A stretch of DNA of 64,000 nt from Nocardioides luteus (lineage in GTDB: Bacteria; Actinomycetota; Actinomycetes; Propionibacteriales; Nocardioidaceae). Each line of letters begins with the position of its first letter. Positions within the stretch are counted from its first letter, which is position 1. Below the pieces are notes generated by a model. The model worked only from the letters and a program-made list of their open reading frames with translations, was not told the origin of the DNA and did not search any database. Of the stretch, positions 1-9,343 are shown in pieces. A program made the position numbers and the translations under genes. The DNA lies in assembly GCF_000960475.2 (NCBI RefSeq), contig NZ_JZDQ02000030.1, forward strand, positions 1 through 64,000. Reading direction: 5' to 3'.

Positions 1-1
1 C

Positions 2-277
2 CGCCAGTTCCTCAACGCTCAGACGATCGGCCCGATCGGTATGTCCGAGGAGAAGGACGCCGACGAGCTGGCTGCGGAGAAGGACATGGGCCTGCCGCCG
101 CTGCCGCCGATCCCGATGCAGCTCGAGCCGTCCAACGGCATCCCTCGCAAATACCAGCGCCCGCCGGGTGCCTGGTGCCGTGAGAACGGTGTCACCCCGC
201 CGCCCGGATCGTTCCGTCCGGATGCCGCCATGGCTCCCGGCGGCGTGAAAGCAGACCCCACAGAGGCTCCACACTGA
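2..277 (+). CDS. C-terminal end of probable MceG/Mkl-type ABC ATPase (partial)
   Basis: The window opens inside this gene; 91 residues are readable before the TGA at 275-277. The Walker and signature motifs lie outside the window. The visible part contains GPIGMSEEKD followed by a proline-rich, charged tail, which resembles the C-terminal extension of Mkl/MceG ATPases that energise Mce transporters. The stop overlaps the start of the first YrbE permease (TGATG), as expected for ATPase-permease-Mce gene order. The call rests on this tail and on context, so it is moderate. Any protein encoded just upstream of the permeases would look similar from this fragment. Confidence 0.55.
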   Translation, partial: RQFLNAQTIGPIGMSEEKDADELAAEKDMGLPPLPPIPMQLEPSNGIPRKYQRPPGAWCRENGVTPPPGSFRPDAAMAPGGVKADPTEAPH

Positions 278-1062
278 TGTCATCTCTGACCGCCGCCAGG
301 GTCCTGAAACCGATCGGGACCGCTGGCTCACTCTTCGCGTTCGGGCTGGACGTGGGGCGAGCCGTGTTCCGGCGCCCCTTCCAGTTCCGAGAGTTCATCC
401 AGCAGGCGTGGTTCATCGCGTCGGTGACGATCGTCCCGACCGCGCTGGTCGCGATCCCCTTCGGTGCGGTCATCGCGCTGCAGGTGGGTGGCCTCGTGCA
501 GCAGTTCGGTGCGCAGTCCTTCGTCGGGTCGGCCGCGGTCCTCGCGGTCGTCCAGCAGGCCGCCCCGATCGCGACCGCGCTGCTGGTCGCGGGTGCTGGT
601 GGCTCGGCGATCGCCGCCGACCTCGGTGCCCGGAAGATCCGTGAAGAGCTCGACGCGATGATGGTTCTGGGCATCGACCCGATCCAGCGTCTGGTGGTCC
701 CCCGTGTGCTCGCCGCGATGATGATCGCGGTCTTCCTCAACGGCCTGGTCTCGATCGTCGGCGTCATGGGTGGCTACGTCTTCAACGTCATCATCCAGGG
801 CGGCACCCCGGGCGCCTACCTGGCCAGCTTCACCGCGCTGGCCCAGATGGCCGACCTGTGGCAGGGCCTGGCGAAGGCGCTCGTCTTCGGTCTGATCGCG
901 GCGATCGTGGCTGCGTACAAGGGCATGAACGCGGGTGGCGGTCCGAAGGGCGTCGGTGACGCCGTGAACGAGTCGGTCGTCATCACGTTCCTGCTGCTGT
1001 TCATCGTCAACTTCGTGATGTCTGCGATCTTCCTGCAGATCATCCCAGCCAAGGCCGGATAG
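277..1062 (+). CDS. yrbEA: YrbE/MlaE-family Mce permease, first copy
   Basis: 261 residues, the usual length for a MlaE-family permease. It has five or so hydrophobic spans and the conserved cytoplasmic helix at about residue 123 (EELDAMMVLGIDP), which couples to the ATPase in this family. In Mce systems two such permeases form the inner-membrane channel that receives lipid or sterol from the Mce protein tube. The ATG is fixed by overlap with the preceding stop. The next gene begins 12 nt downstream with a purine-rich ribosome site (GGGGGCGAG). Substrate cannot be read from the sequence; lipids or steroids are typical of actinobacterial Mce systems. Confidence 0.93.
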   Translation: MSSLTAARVLKPIGTAGSLFAFGLDVGRAVFRRPFQFREFIQQAWFIASVTIVPTALVAIPFGAVIALQVGGLVQQFGAQSFVGSAAVLAVVQQAAPIATALLVAGAGGSAIAADLGARKIREELDAMMVLGIDPIQRLVVPRVLAAMMIAVFLNGLVSIVGVMGGYVFNVIIQGGTPGAYLASFTALAQMADLWQGLAKALVFGLIAAIVAAYKGMNAGGGPKGVGDAVNESVVITFLLLFIVNFVMSAIFLQIIPAKAG

Positions 1063-1074
1063 GGGGCGAGACGG

Positions 1075-1902
1075 ATGGCGAACATGAAGGCGATCTACCA
1101 GAAGCCTGCCAAGAGCCTCGACCACCTCGGTGACGAGCTCAGTTTCTACATGCGTGCCCTCGCGTGGTCACCACGCACGCTGACGCGCTACAAGAAGGAG
1201 ATCCTCCGGATCCTCGCCGAGGTCACGCTCGGCTCCGGCGCGCTGGCCGTCATCGGCGGCACCGTCGGCGTGATCCTGGCGATGACCTTCTTCACCGGTG
1301 CCCAGGTCGGGCTCTCCGGCTACACCGCCCTCGACCAGCTCGGCACGAGCGCGTTCTCGGGTTTCGTGTCGGCCTACTTCAACACCCGCGAGATCGCGCC
1401 GCTGGTCGCCGGCATCGCGCTCGCGGCGACGGTCGGCTGCGGCTTCACCGCCCAGCTCGGCGCGATGCGGATCTCGGAAGAGGTCGACGCGCTCGAGGTC
1501 ATGGCGATCCCGTCGCTGCCGTTCCTGGTGACCACCCGGATCATCGGCGGTCTGATCGCGATCGTGCCGCTCTACGTCGTCGGTCTGCTCTCGTCCTACG
1601 TCGCCACCCGGTTCACCGTGACGCTCTTCTACGGACAGAGCGCAGGCACCTACGACCACTACTTCAACACCTTCCTGCCGCCCGGCGACGTGCTGTGGTC
1701 CTTCGGCAAGGTGCTGATCTTCTCGGTGGTCGTGATCCTGATCCACTGCTACCACGGCTACAACGCCTCCGGCGGTCCCGCCGGGGTCGGTGTCGCGGTC
1801 GGCAAGGCGGTGCGTACGAGCATCGTCGCCGTCTCCGTGCTCGACCTGATGCTCTCGATGGCGATCTGGGGCAGCACGACGACAGTGAGGTTGGCGGGAT
1901 GA
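1075..1902 (+). CDS. yrbEB: YrbE/MlaE-family Mce permease, second copy
   Basis: 275 residues. It carries an extra N-terminal stretch of about 30 polar residues compared with the first permease, then the MlaE core with the coupling motif SEEVDALEVMAIPSLP near residue 134. It should pair with the upstream permease as the second transmembrane subunit of the Mce transporter. Its stop codon overlaps the ATG of mceA (ATGA), so translation is probably coupled. The start at 1075 follows GGGGGCGAG at good spacing. Confidence 0.93.
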   Translation: MANMKAIYQKPAKSLDHLGDELSFYMRALAWSPRTLTRYKKEILRILAEVTLGSGALAVIGGTVGVILAMTFFTGAQVGLSGYTALDQLGTSAFSGFVSAYFNTREIAPLVAGIALAATVGCGFTAQLGAMRISEEVDALEVMAIPSLPFLVTTRIIGGLIAIVPLYVVGLLSSYVATRFTVTLFYGQSAGTYDHYFNTFLPPGDVLWSFGKVLIFSVVVILIHCYHGYNASGGPAGVGVAVGKAVRTSIVAVSVLDLMLSMAIWGSTTTVRLAG

Positions 1903-3260
1903 CGCAGACGATGACGCCGCACCACGTGGAGCACACCGTTCCGGTTCCGCACAAGCGGAGCGCGGTGGCGCTCGCCTGGGGCCGGCAGAAGGGCAAGATC
2001 CTCGGGATCGTCTTCCTCGCGCTGGTCCTCGCCGCGCTGGTCCTGACCTGGGCGCAGTTCACCCACAAGTTCGCCCAGTTCGACACGATCACCCTCAAGG
2101 CCGACCGCATCGGCCTGCAGCTTCCCGAGCGTGCCGACGTCAAGGTCCGCGGCCTGATCGTCGGCGAGGTCCTCGACATGAAGCCGACCGAGGACGGCGC
2201 CGAGCTGACCCTGGGGCTGTTCCCCGACGAGATCAGCAAGGTCCACCCCGACGTGACCGGCGCGATCCTGCCCAAGACGCTCTTCGGGCAGAAGTACGTC
2301 TCGCTGATCCCGCCCGACACCGACTTCACCGAGTCGATCAAGCCGGGTGCGGTGATCGAGAAGACCAAGATCGCCACCGAGGTCCAGGCGGTGCTGCGTG
2401 ACCTCTACCCGCTGCTGCGGACGATCCAGCCGGCCGACCTCAACAACACCCTCAACGCGATGGCCACGGCGCTGGAGGGCCGCGGCGACAAGCTCGGGGA
2501 GTCGCTCGACACCCTCGACTCCTACCTGAAGCGCCTGAACCCCGAGATCCCGGCGCTGATCGAGGACCTCGAGCTCGCCACCAAGGTCTCCGGGACCTAC
2601 CAGGCGGTGCTCCCGGAGATCGGTCAGATCCTGCGCAACACCATCGTCACCGCGACCACCCTCGAGGACCGCGAGGTGCAGCTCAACAATCTGCTGACCG
2701 ACGTCACCGCGTTCTCGAACACGGCCGACGACTTCCTCGACAAGAACGGCGACACGCTGATCGAGGTCGGCGAGGTCGGTCGTCCGGTCACCCAGGCACT
2801 GGCCCGCTACTCCCCGATGTTCCCGTGCCTCATCGGCGGCATGGACATCCTGACGGACGAGTTCACCGAGGTCTTCCGCAACTACACCGTGCACATCACG
2901 CTCGAGACGCTCCCGCACCAGTCCCGGGCCTACACGCCGGCGGACAAGCCGCGCTACGGCGAGGACAGCGGTCCCAACTGCGGCGAGCTCCCGAACGCCC
3001 ACTGGAACCAGAAGAGGCCGTTCGCCCCCTTCCCCAACAAGAACGACGGTGTGGACGAGCCCACCGGAAAGGGCGTCATGCGCTCCGCCACAGGGTCGGC
3101 CGGCTACTCGGCGATGTCCTATGTCGGTACGTCGGCCGAGACCGATGTCATCAACGAGCTGTTCGCCCCGGGGCTGGGCATGAGCGCTGACGAGGTCCCC
3201 GACCTGGGCGCGCTCATGCTGGGTCCGGCCGCGCGTGGAGCGGAGGTGAGCTACGAATGA
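1899..3260 (+). CDS. mceA: MceA, MCE/MlaD-domain substrate-binding protein
   Basis: 453 residues. An N-terminal membrane anchor (about residues 34-50) is followed by one MCE/MlaD beta-barrel domain (about 55-130) and then a long helical region with repeated leucine/charged heptads. MCE proteins form a hexameric, envelope-spanning lipid channel on top of the YrbE permeases. The ATG at 1899 overlaps the previous stop; an open extension reaching much further upstream in this frame runs through yrbEB and is rejected. The C-terminal 100 residues are rich in Pro, Tyr and Gly and look like a non-helical cap. Confidence 0.92.
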   Translation: MTQTMTPHHVEHTVPVPHKRSAVALAWGRQKGKILGIVFLALVLAALVLTWAQFTHKFAQFDTITLKADRIGLQLPERADVKVRGLIVGEVLDMKPTEDGAELTLGLFPDEISKVHPDVTGAILPKTLFGQKYVSLIPPDTDFTESIKPGAVIEKTKIATEVQAVLRDLYPLLRTIQPADLNNTLNAMATALEGRGDKLGESLDTLDSYLKRLNPEIPALIEDLELATKVSGTYQAVLPEIGQILRNTIVTATTLEDREVQLNNLLTDVTAFSNTADDFLDKNGDTLIEVGEVGRPVTQALARYSPMFPCLIGGMDILTDEFTEVFRNYTVHITLETLPHQSRAYTPADKPRYGEDSGPNCGELPNAHWNQKRPFAPFPNKNDGVDEPTGKGVMRSATGSAGYSAMSYVGTSAETDVINELFAPGLGMSADEVPDLGALMLGPAARGAEVSYE

Positions 3261-4309
3261 GCGCCGTGAAGCTCTTCGACGCCAAGACGTTCCAGGACTT
3301 CTGGAAGCTGATCATCTTCGTGATCGTCACGACGCTGGCCACCGGCCTGCTCGCGATCACCATCGGCAACGTCACCTTCGGCAGGAGCGATGAATACAAG
3401 GCCGTCTTCACCGACGTCACCGGTGTGAACAAGGGCGACGACGTACGCATCGCCGGGGTCAAGGTCGGCTCCGTCAAGGGCATCGAGATCTCCGACGACG
3501 CCCACAGCGCGGTGGTCACCTTCACCGTCGACAGCGCGCAGCAGATCGCGACCACCACCGAGGCGACGATCAAGTACCGCAACCTGATCGGCCAGCGCTA
3601 CCTCGCGCTGACCAACCAGCTGGTCGGCGACGCCTCGGCGATGCAGGAGGGCCAGACCATCCCGGTCGGGCAGACGCATCCGGCGCTCGACCTGACGGTG
3701 CTCTTCAACGGGTTCAAGCCGCTCTTCAAAGCACTCTCGCCCAACGACGTCAACACCCTGTCCTACGAGATCGTCCAGGTGTTCCAGGGCGAGGGCGGCA
3801 CCTTGGAGAGTCTGCTCTCCCACACCGCCTCGCTGACCTCGACGCTGGCCGAGAAGGACCAGATCATCAACGCCCTGGTCGACAACCTCACCGAGGTGCT
3901 CGAGCACGTGGGTGATCGGGAGAAGGAGCTCTCCAGCCTGATCGTCACCTTCCGTGACTTCGTCGGTGGTCTCAACAAGGACCGCGAGGCGATCCTGGGC
4001 TCGCTCGACCAGATCTCGGCGCTCTCCGTCGAGACCGCAGACCTGGTGCACGAGACCAAGGACCCGCTCCTGGACGACCTGCGCCAGGCCCGGAGGTTCT
4101 CCGACGAGGTGGCCAAGGACAAGCGCCAGCTCGACGACGCCCTCGAGCTCCAGCCGATCAAGCTGGACAAGATCGGTGCGACCGCGACCTACGGCGGTTG
4201 GTTCAACTTCTACCTGTGTGGCCTGCGGGGCACGATCCGAGACCGTGACGGCAAGGACCTCGACATTCCGATCTACAAGCCCGGTCAAGCGAGGTGCAAC
4301 CTCGGATGA
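3257..4309 (+). CDS. mceB: MceB, MCE/MlaD-domain protein
   Basis: 350 residues. A single N-terminal transmembrane helix (about 17-37) precedes an MCE domain with the typical core GVNKGDDVRIAGVKVGSV, then a helical needle region and a short C-terminal tail with two cysteines. It is the second of six consecutive mce genes and starts by ATGA overlap with mceA. It probably assembles with the other five as a hetero-oligomeric tube. Nothing in the sequence gives the cargo. Confidence 0.92.
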   Translation: MSAVKLFDAKTFQDFWKLIIFVIVTTLATGLLAITIGNVTFGRSDEYKAVFTDVTGVNKGDDVRIAGVKVGSVKGIEISDDAHSAVVTFTVDSAQQIATTTEATIKYRNLIGQRYLALTNQLVGDASAMQEGQTIPVGQTHPALDLTVLFNGFKPLFKALSPNDVNTLSYEIVQVFQGEGGTLESLLSHTASLTSTLAEKDQIINALVDNLTEVLEHVGDREKELSSLIVTFRDFVGGLNKDREAILGSLDQISALSVETADLVHETKDPLLDDLRQARRFSDEVAKDKRQLDDALELQPIKLDKIGATATYGGWFNFYLCGLRGTIRDRDGKDLDIPIYKPGQARCNLG

Positions 4310-5280
4310 TTCCCTTCCGCGAACGTAACCCAGTCAAGATCGGCGCCGTCTCGATCGCCGTTCTCCTGATGCTGTTGGTGATGGCGTTCAAGGCCGACAG
4401 CCTGCCGCTGATCGGTGGTGGCACCACCTACTACGCCAACTTCTCCGAGGCCGGTGGCCTGAAGGCCGGAGACGAGGTCCGGGTGGCCGGTGTCCGTGTC
4501 GGCAAGGTCAACTCGATCGAGCTCGACGGCAACCAGGTCAAGGTCGCCTTCAAGATCCGCGAGAAGGTCAACTTCGGTGAGAACTCCGGTGCCGGCGTAC
4601 GCGTGAAGACGCTGCTCGGTGACATGTTCCTCGAGCTGGAGCCGGCCGGCGAGGGCCAGATGAAGGCGGGAGCCACCATCCCGGTGGACCGCACGGAGTC
4701 TCCCTACGACGTGGTCGAGGCCTTCGAGGGCTTGGCCGACACCTCCGCCAACATCGACAAGGACCAGCTCGCCGCGGCGCTCACCACGCTCGCCGACCTG
4801 ACCCGGTCGACGCCGGAGGAGTTCCAGGCAGCCCTCACCGGCGTCTCGGATCTCTCCCGCAACCTGGCAGCCAAGGACGAGCGCATCGACTCGCTGCTCA
4901 CCCAGCTCGACCGGGTGACGAAGGTGCTCGACGAGCGCGACGAGGACCTGATCACGCTGATGAACAACGCCAACCAGCTCTTCGCGGCGCTGGTCGAGCG
5001 GCGTGAGGCGGTGCACAACCTGCTCGTCTCCACCCAGCAGCTCGCCAAGGAGCTCTCGCAGCTGGTCGACGACAGCCGCGCCGACCTGAAGCCGGCGCTG
5101 GAGAGCCTCGACGTGATCCTCGACGTGTTCACGAAGAACGAGGAGAACCTCGAGAAGTCCCTCAAGCTGATGGCGCCGTTCTACAAGGTCTTCAACAACA
5201 CTCTCGGCAACGGTCCCTGGTGGGACACCTACATCCAGAACATGCCTCCTGTTCCGGCTCTTACCGGGGGGACCTCATGA
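4306..5280 (+). CDS. mceC: MceC, MCE/MlaD-domain protein
   Basis: 324 residues from the ATG at 4306, which overlaps the mceB stop and has GAGGTG nine bases upstream. A GTG four codons earlier (4294) lies inside that ribosome site and is less likely. There is an N-terminal membrane helix (about 11-27), an MCE domain with GGLKAGDEVRVAGVRVGKV, a long helical domain and a short Trp/Pro-containing end. It is the third subunit of the Mce tube in the operon. Confidence 0.92.
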   Translation: MIPFRERNPVKIGAVSIAVLLMLLVMAFKADSLPLIGGGTTYYANFSEAGGLKAGDEVRVAGVRVGKVNSIELDGNQVKVAFKIREKVNFGENSGAGVRVKTLLGDMFLELEPAGEGQMKAGATIPVDRTESPYDVVEAFEGLADTSANIDKDQLAAALTTLADLTRSTPEEFQAALTGVSDLSRNLAAKDERIDSLLTQLDRVTKVLDERDEDLITLMNNANQLFAALVERREAVHNLLVSTQQLAKELSQLVDDSRADLKPALESLDVILDVFTKNEENLEKSLKLMAPFYKVFNNTLGNGPWWDTYIQNMPPVPALTGGTS

Positions 5281-6416
5281 ACAAGTTCATCGTTCCGATC
5301 ATCATCGGTGCGTTGGTCCTCGGTGTCGGCGCGTGGGCGCTGGTCCGCGACACCGGCGAGAAGACGCTGGTGGCTCACTTCCCGCGCACCGTCTCGGTCT
5401 ACGAGGGCAGCGACCTGCGCGTGCTGGGGGTCGCCGTCGGCAAGGTGACCGCGGTCGACCCGAACGGCACCGACGTCAAGGTCACCATGGAATACAAGGG
5501 CGACGTCAGCCTGCCCGCGGACGCCAAGGCCGTCATCATCTCGCCGTCGATCGTCGGCGACCGCTACGTCCAGGTCACGCCCGCCTACGACGGCGGCAAG
5601 AAGCTGGCCGACGGCGCGGTGCTGAGCACCGACAAGACCTCGGTCCCGGTGGAGCTCGACCAGATCTACTCCAGCGTCGACGACCTGGTGGTCGCGCTCG
5701 GTCCCGACGGCGCCAACAAGAACGGCGCCCTGACCGACCTGCTCCAGCAGACCGCGAAGAACCTCGGCGGCGAGGGCGAGAAGATCAACTCGACCATCGG
5801 CGACCTCGGCAAGCTGACCAAGACGCTCGACAATCGCGACGAGCAGTTCTTCGACTCCGCCAAGCAGCTCGAGGGCTTCATCAGCACGCTGTCGGAGAAC
5901 GACCAGACCGTACGCGACTTCGCCCAGGCCCTCTCGGAGGTCTCCTCGATGCTCGAAGGTGAGCGCAAGGAGCTCGCCGCGTCGATGAAGAACCTCTCCG
6001 TGGCGTTGACCAAGGTGACCGACTTCGTCCGGGAGAACAAGTCGATCCTGAAGGAGGACATCCAGAGCCTCAACCGGATCGGCAAGGTGCTCGTACGCCA
6101 GCGCGATGCGCTCAACGAGAGCCTCGAGACCGCCCCGCTGGCCCTCAACAATCTGGGTCTGGCCTACAACCCCGAGACCGGCACGCTCGACACCAACGCC
6201 AACATCACCATGGTCCTCGACGAGATCATCAAGAACCCGGCCTCGTTCCTGTGCAGCCTGGTGTCCCAGGCGACCAACGGCGGCAGCGCCGAGCTCTGCT
6301 CCGAGATCCGTCAGCTTCCCGGTCTCAACCGCGCTGCCGCGATCGGACCCGGTACCGGATCGTCCTACGGGGTTCCTTACGACATGTCGCTCGGCGGCCT
6401 CGTGGAGGTGAAGTGA
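5277..6416 (+). CDS. mceD: MceD, MCE/MlaD-domain protein
   Basis: 379 residues. It starts at the ATG overlapping the mceC stop; a longer in-frame reading from 5220 lies inside mceC and is not used. A membrane helix occupies about residues 4-22, followed by the MCE domain (YEGSDLRVLGVAVGKV), a coiled-coil-like helical region and a C-terminal region with paired cysteines (FLCSLV and ELCSEI) that could form a disulphide outside the membrane. It is the fourth Mce subunit. Confidence 0.92.
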   Translation: MNKFIVPIIIGALVLGVGAWALVRDTGEKTLVAHFPRTVSVYEGSDLRVLGVAVGKVTAVDPNGTDVKVTMEYKGDVSLPADAKAVIISPSIVGDRYVQVTPAYDGGKKLADGAVLSTDKTSVPVELDQIYSSVDDLVVALGPDGANKNGALTDLLQQTAKNLGGEGEKINSTIGDLGKLTKTLDNRDEQFFDSAKQLEGFISTLSENDQTVRDFAQALSEVSSMLEGERKELAASMKNLSVALTKVTDFVRENKSILKEDIQSLNRIGKVLVRQRDALNESLETAPLALNNLGLAYNPETGTLDTNANITMVLDEIIKNPASFLCSLVSQATNGGSAELCSEIRQLPGLNRAAAIGPGTGSSYGVPYDMSLGGLVEVK

Positions 6417-7936
6417 TGCTGAAGCGGAACCCGAAGCCAGCGGTGCAGTCCACCATGAAACGTGCCGTCCAGGCGCTCGTCGGCGTGATCCTCGGCGCGC
6501 TGGTGCTGACCGGTTGTGGCAACTTCTCCGTCTACGACCTGCCGCTCCCGGGTGGTGTGGACGCCGGAGAAGAGCCGATCGCGGTCAAGGTGCAGTTCCA
6601 GGACGTCCTCGATCTGGTGCCGCAGTCGACCGTGAAGCTCGAGGACATCGACGTCGGCAAGATCGACAAGATCTGGCTCGACGACGGTGTCGCCACCGTC
6701 GAGATGCTGCTGAAGAAGGACGTCGACCTGCCGAGCAACGCCCGGGCGTCGATCCAGCAGACCTCCCTGCTCGGCGAGAAGTTCGTCCAGCTGGAGCGTC
6801 CCGCCGAGCCGGCGTCGACCAAGCTGGCCGACGGCTCGACCATCCCGCTGTCGCAGACCGGCCGCAACCCGGAGATCGAAGAGGTCTTCAGCGCGCTGAG
6901 CCTGCTGCTCAACGGCGGCGGCGTCGCCCAGCTGAAGACGATCTCGACCGAGCTCAACAAGGCGCTCGCCGGCCGCGAGGACTCCGCCCGTTCGGTGCTC
7001 CACCAGGTCGAGGCGCTGGCTCGCGAGCTCGATGACAACAAGCAGAAGATCGTCGATGCCATCGAGGCGCTCGACGCGCTGGCGAAGGCGACCAACGCGC
7101 AGATGGGTTCCATCGACGCCGCGCTCGACGAGCTGCCCTCGGCGATCAAGAGCCTGGACGGCCAGCGCGCCGACCTGGTCAAGATGCTCAAGGCGCTCGA
7201 GCGGCTCGGGGACACCGGCGTACGCGTCATCAGGGCGTCCAAGGACGACACGATCGGCATCGTGAAGGATCTGAAGCCGCTCCTGACCAATCTGGCCGAC
7301 TCCGGCGACAAGTTCGTCAAGGCGATGAACACGATCCTCACCTACCCGTTCGTCGACCAGGCGGTGGGTGGCTCTCCGCAGACCGCCCGCAACCTGCACA
7401 TGGGTGACTTCGTCAACCTCGACGTCACCGTCGACCTCAACCTCGACACGCTGCTCGACAACGCTCCCGACCTCCCCAGCACCGTGTGCTGGGCGAAGGA
7501 CCAGATCCTCGACAAGCTCCTGGGGCTGGACGGTCAGGCACTGCTGGACGGGCTCAACGAGGCGGTGAAGAAGGCCTGCGACGGCAAGTTCGCGACCGCG
7601 CTGTCCAACTGCCAGAGCGCGCTGACGTCCGGCCTCGCCGGGGACAACACGCTCGGTACGCTTCCGAAGGCATGTCTGGCCGACACCCTGAGCGGTCTCG
7701 TGGACACCCTGGGTGACCTGCTCAACCTCAATCTCACCCCGAGCACCAGCGGCGGGAGCTCCAGCGGCGACGGCTCGGGCTGCGTACTGCTCCTGTTCTG
7801 TCGCGCCGGAGCCACACCGGGGACGCACGCGGTGAGCTACGACGAGCTGAGCAAGGAGCTCGACCCGGGACTGACCGCTCTGCTGATCCCAGGACTGAGC
7901 ACCTCGAGCAACACCCATGGGGAGGGCGTCTCATGA
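6416..7936 (+). CDS. mceE: MceE, MCE-domain lipoprotein (LprK-like)
   Basis: 506 residues. The N-terminus is a lipoprotein signal with lipobox LTGC (Cys about 34), the hallmark of the fifth Mce protein in actinobacterial operons. The MCE domain follows, with QSTVKLEDIDVGKI in place of the usual glycine-rich loop, then a long helical region and a Gly/Ser-rich segment near residue 445 with clustered cysteines. Start is by TGATG overlap with mceD. It is probably lipid-anchored on the outer face of the cytoplasmic membrane and is part of the Mce tube. Confidence 0.92.
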   Translation: MLKRNPKPAVQSTMKRAVQALVGVILGALVLTGCGNFSVYDLPLPGGVDAGEEPIAVKVQFQDVLDLVPQSTVKLEDIDVGKIDKIWLDDGVATVEMLLKKDVDLPSNARASIQQTSLLGEKFVQLERPAEPASTKLADGSTIPLSQTGRNPEIEEVFSALSLLLNGGGVAQLKTISTELNKALAGREDSARSVLHQVEALARELDDNKQKIVDAIEALDALAKATNAQMGSIDAALDELPSAIKSLDGQRADLVKMLKALERLGDTGVRVIRASKDDTIGIVKDLKPLLTNLADSGDKFVKAMNTILTYPFVDQAVGGSPQTARNLHMGDFVNLDVTVDLNLDTLLDNAPDLPSTVCWAKDQILDKLLGLDGQALLDGLNEAVKKACDGKFATALSNCQSALTSGLAGDNTLGTLPKACLADTLSGLVDTLGDLLNLNLTPSTSGGSSSGDGSGCVLLLFCRAGATPGTHAVSYDELSKELDPGLTALLIPGLSTSSNTHGEGVS

Positions 7937-9201
7937 TCACCCGCCGTACGAAGGTCCAGCTGATGGTCTTCTTGCTGATCACCCTGCTCGGGGTCAGCTT
8001 CGTCGGTGCACGCTACGCCCGTCTGGGGTCCCTGTTCGTCAAGGACCACTACGTCGTGATGGCTCACTTCGCGCAGTCCGGCGGCATCTACGAGGACGCC
8101 GAGGTCGACTACCGCGGCGTCAAGATCGGCCAGGTCGGCGAGCTGATCCTCAAGCGCAGCGGTGTCGACGTGACCCTGAAGATCGACAAGGCCTGGAAGG
8201 ACAAGATCCCGGCCGACAGCCTCGCCGTGGTCGGCAACCGTTCCGCCGTCGGTGAGCAGTACGTCGAGCTGCAGCCGCAGTCGCAGGGCGGGCCCTACCT
8301 CGAGGAGGGGTCCGAGATCGCCCGCGCGGCGACGACCACGCCGCTGCCGACGGAGAAGCTTCTCGAGGACATCACCACGACGGTGAACTCGGTCGACCAG
8401 AAGGCGCTCACCACGACGATCGACGAGCTCGGCAAGGGATTCACCGGAACCGGTCAGGACCTGCAGACCATCATCGACACCGGCACGGCCTTCGTGGAGA
8501 CCGCCAACCAGAACTTCGGCCTCACCACGGACCTGATCCGGGACAGCAACACGGTTCTCCAGACCCAGCTCGACAGCACCACGGCCATCAAGTCGTTCGC
8601 CAACGACCTGGAGCTGTTCACCGGCACCCTGGCCGGCTCGAACAAGGACCTGATCCGGCTGATCGAGAGCGGCTCGGCCAGCTCGACCGAGCTCCGACAG
8701 TTCCTGGAGGAGAACGACGTCGACATCAGCGAGCTCCTCAACGAGGTGCTGGTGACCGGCAAGGTCGTGCGCAAGAACCTGCCCGGCGTCAAGCACCTGC
8801 TCTCGATCTTCCCGATCGTCGTCGAGGGAAGCTTCGCGGTCGTCGACGTCGGCCACCCGGGCCTCGCGCAGGCCCACTTCGGGATGGCGCTGACCGCGCA
8901 GCCGCCGTGCAAACAGGGTTACGAGAGCACGAAGAAGCGCGACCCGCTCGACCTGGACTCTCGCCCGTTCAACACCAAGGTCTCCTGCACCGAGGACCCG
9001 TCGAAGTCCAACGCGCGTGGCTCCAGCCAGGTCCCGCGTGCCGCCGTCGGTGAGACGAGCTCGGTGGCGAGCTTCGACCCGGAGACCGGCGAGCTCTCCT
9101 GGAAGGACGCCTCGGACACCACCGTGTCGACCGCTGCTCCGTCCTCGTACGGCGACGACGCCTGGAAGTGGCTCTACCTGCAGCCGATGGAGACCGAGTA
9201 G
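7933..9201 (+). CDS. mceF: MceF, MCE/MlaD-domain protein
   Basis: 422 residues. N-terminal membrane helix (about 8-25), MCE domain with GGIYEDAEVDYRGVKIGQV, helical needle, and a Ser/Thr/Pro-rich region ending in YGDDAWKWLYLQPMETE. It starts by ATGA overlap with mceE and is the last of the six Mce subunits. The final motif is repeated at protein level about 140 nt downstream in another frame (see 9251-9343), which makes the true or ancestral end of this gene uncertain. Confidence 0.9.
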   Translation: MITRRTKVQLMVFLLITLLGVSFVGARYARLGSLFVKDHYVVMAHFAQSGGIYEDAEVDYRGVKIGQVGELILKRSGVDVTLKIDKAWKDKIPADSLAVVGNRSAVGEQYVELQPQSQGGPYLEEGSEIARAATTTPLPTEKLLEDITTTVNSVDQKALTTTIDELGKGFTGTGQDLQTIIDTGTAFVETANQNFGLTTDLIRDSNTVLQTQLDSTTAIKSFANDLELFTGTLAGSNKDLIRLIESGSASSTELRQFLEENDVDISELLNEVLVTGKVVRKNLPGVKHLLSIFPIVVEGSFAVVDVGHPGLAQAHFGMALTAQPPCKQGYESTKKRDPLDLDSRPFNTKVSCTEDPSKSNARGSSQVPRAAVGETSSVASFDPETGELSWKDASDTTVSTAAPSSYGDDAWKWLYLQPMETE

Positions 9202-9250
9202 TCACCAGCCCGAAACCCACGCAGCCGGCCGGGAACGGGGTCCCGGAGCG

Positions 9251-9343
9251 GTGCCGTGTCGTCCCGTTGCACCCGAAGCGTACGGTGATGACGCTTGGAA
9301 ATGGCTCCTGGAGCCACTGACCACAGAGAGTGATCCGCTTTGA
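9251..9343 (+). pseudogene. Repeat of the MceF C-terminal tail in another frame (relic or mini-ORF)
   Basis: After the mceF stop, the +2 frame spells AYGDDAWKWLLEPLTTE, matching the end of MceF (YGDDAWKWL) almost exactly, but with different synonymous codons (GGT GAT GAC GCT TGG AAA). A GTG at 9251 could begin a 30-residue peptide, and its TGA overlaps the TTG start of the next gene (TTGA), just like the other coupled junctions here. The coding match and the coupled stop suggest the frame is, or recently was, translated. It may be the remnant of a second mceF, or the original mceF end displaced by an insertion or frameshift. Confidence 0.5.
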
